This document shows, piece after piece, positions 63,616 to 64,000 of a DNA stretch of 64,000 nt; within the stretch, counting starts at the first letter, position 1, and every line of letters starts with the position of its first letter. The stretch lies in IMG/VR virus record IMGVR_UViG_3300047472_000155, positions 62,001 to 126,000 of that record, one strand, 5' to 3'. Made by a program: the position numbers and the translations under genes. The notes under the pieces are model-generated. The model saw nothing but the letters and a program-made list of their open reading frames with translations, did no database searches and was not told the origin of the DNA. The DNA comes from a virus.

Positions 63616-63644
63616 TTGACAAATGCAAGATAAAGTGAAACAAT
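63616..63644 (+). promoter_or_regulatory. Composite promoter with motif in spacer, weak -10
   Basis: TTGACA (63616-63621), spacer AATGCAAGATAAAGTGA (17 bp) and AACAAT (63639-63644). Confidence 0.75.
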
Positions 63645-63677
63645 ATTATCATTAAACGAAAGGAATGGTTGAAACTA

Positions 63678-63953
63678 ATGAGCAAAATTTTGGTCAAACA
63701 CATGATTGTCAAGGCTCCAGCACAAGAGGTTATTATAAATCTCGATAATAAAATGAGGATTTCTATTAGTCCCAACAGACTAGAAAACAATGTTCCTAGT
63801 TTAGAGAAAACAAGGGAAGCATACCGACAAGATTACGATTATCAAGCAATATTCATTAAAGAAGATGGTGGATATTATGATTCGTTTACGGTAAGAGAGT
63901 TTGAAGAATTGATTGGCAATTTGCAAAGCATGGTTGATTACATCAAGAGTTAA
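63678..63953 (+). CDS. Unknown protein, 91 aa
   Basis: ATG 63678 follows AAAGGAATGG. A distant paralog of the product at 62644, sharing the ending REFEELIGNLQ. Probably a small alpha/beta protein. Function unknown. Confidence 0.65.
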   Translation: MSKILVKHMIVKAPAQEVIINLDNKMRISISPNRLENNVPSLEKTREAYRQDYDYQAIFIKEDGGYYDSFTVREFEELIGNLQSMVDYIKS

Positions 63954-63987
63954 ATAAAAATCACAATATAAGAAAGTAGGATGTTAA

Positions 63988-64000
63988 ATGAGTAAGACAA
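63988..64000 (+). CDS. Start of a gene cut by the window edge
   Basis: ATG 63988 follows GTAGGATG. Only four codons (MSKT) are in view, so nothing can be said of the product. Confidence 0.5.

Noticed and set aside
1-64000. tRNA genes, expected beside tRNA-repair enzymes
   Set aside because: No cloverleaf with a GTTCRA arm was noticed in any intergenic gap. A tRNAscan-SE run would settle it.

Overview
The window is 64 kb of AT-rich DNA (roughly one third G+C by eye) in which every credible gene lies on the + strand. About 127 mostly short genes are packed with small gaps or stop/start overlaps, each behind an AAGGAGG- or AAAGGATG-type ribosome binding site, with frequent GTG and TTG starts. 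Promoters are of the Gram-positive SigA type (TTGACA, 17 bp, TATAAT), and two genes carry Gram-positive-style lipoboxes. There are no tRNA, rRNA or housekeeping genes and no insertion sequences. The content fits a large phage or plasmid-like prophage of a Bacillota host. The order DnaB-type helicase, Toprim primase, RecJ-type exonuclease, plus a tyrosine-recombinase-fold protein with eroded catalytic residues, recalls the Bacillus SPbeta group. That comparison rests on memory, not on a search.

Layout. 0-5.5 kb: small unknown genes, several with domains of the kind found in large polyvalent mobile-element proteins, separated by six copies of a two-tier RNA-hairpin element. 5.8-20 kb: a UvrD-like helicase, two HNH nucleases, a DUF262 protein, a DUF2786 protein and several paralogous families of unknown proteins. 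20.2-25.4 kb: a probable control region with the recombinase-fold protein, two strong promoters and two tandem eukaryote-like protein kinases. 25.4-35 kb: a YqeY-like protein, a 118-nt nested inverted repeat, a nicotinamide riboside transporter (PnuC), a bifunctional NadR-like NAD synthesis enzyme, an acyl-carrier-like protein lacking its serine, then an RNA repair cluster (Rnl1-type RNA ligase, polynucleotide kinase-HD, RlmN/Cfr-like radical SAM methyltransferase, second RNA ligase, CCA-adding enzyme). 35-41 kb: small unknown and membrane proteins, a DUF2493 protein and a gene split by a frameshift. 41-63 kb: replication and recombination genes (an SSB-like protein with a DDDLPF tail, a Sak4-like ATPase, a DNA methyltransferase, helicase, primase and RecJ) with a lytic transglycosylase lipoprotein, a PcfJ-like protein and a GH26 mannanase-PA14 protein inserted. 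62.6-64 kb: tandem one-gene units, each with its own promoter.

The window is tied together by a dispersed motif, roughly ACAAATGYAAGATAAAATGAA. More than thirty copies lie between genes. In some, the motif fills the 17-bp promoter spacer exactly. In seven others its core forms a perfect palindrome, TAGATAAAA-N6-TTTTATCTA, always with a 6-nt centre. I infer a phage-wide regulatory site, possibly read by the recombinase-fold protein in the way SPbeta MrpR is reported to read repeated operators.

The most system-like stretch is 25.9-34.6 kb. NAD+ resynthesis from imported nicotinamide riboside sits directly upstream of a complete set of enzymes for mending cut tRNAs (end healing, sealing, CCA repair, possible base methylation). 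Together they look like one counter-defence island against NAD-depleting and RNA-cutting host immunity.
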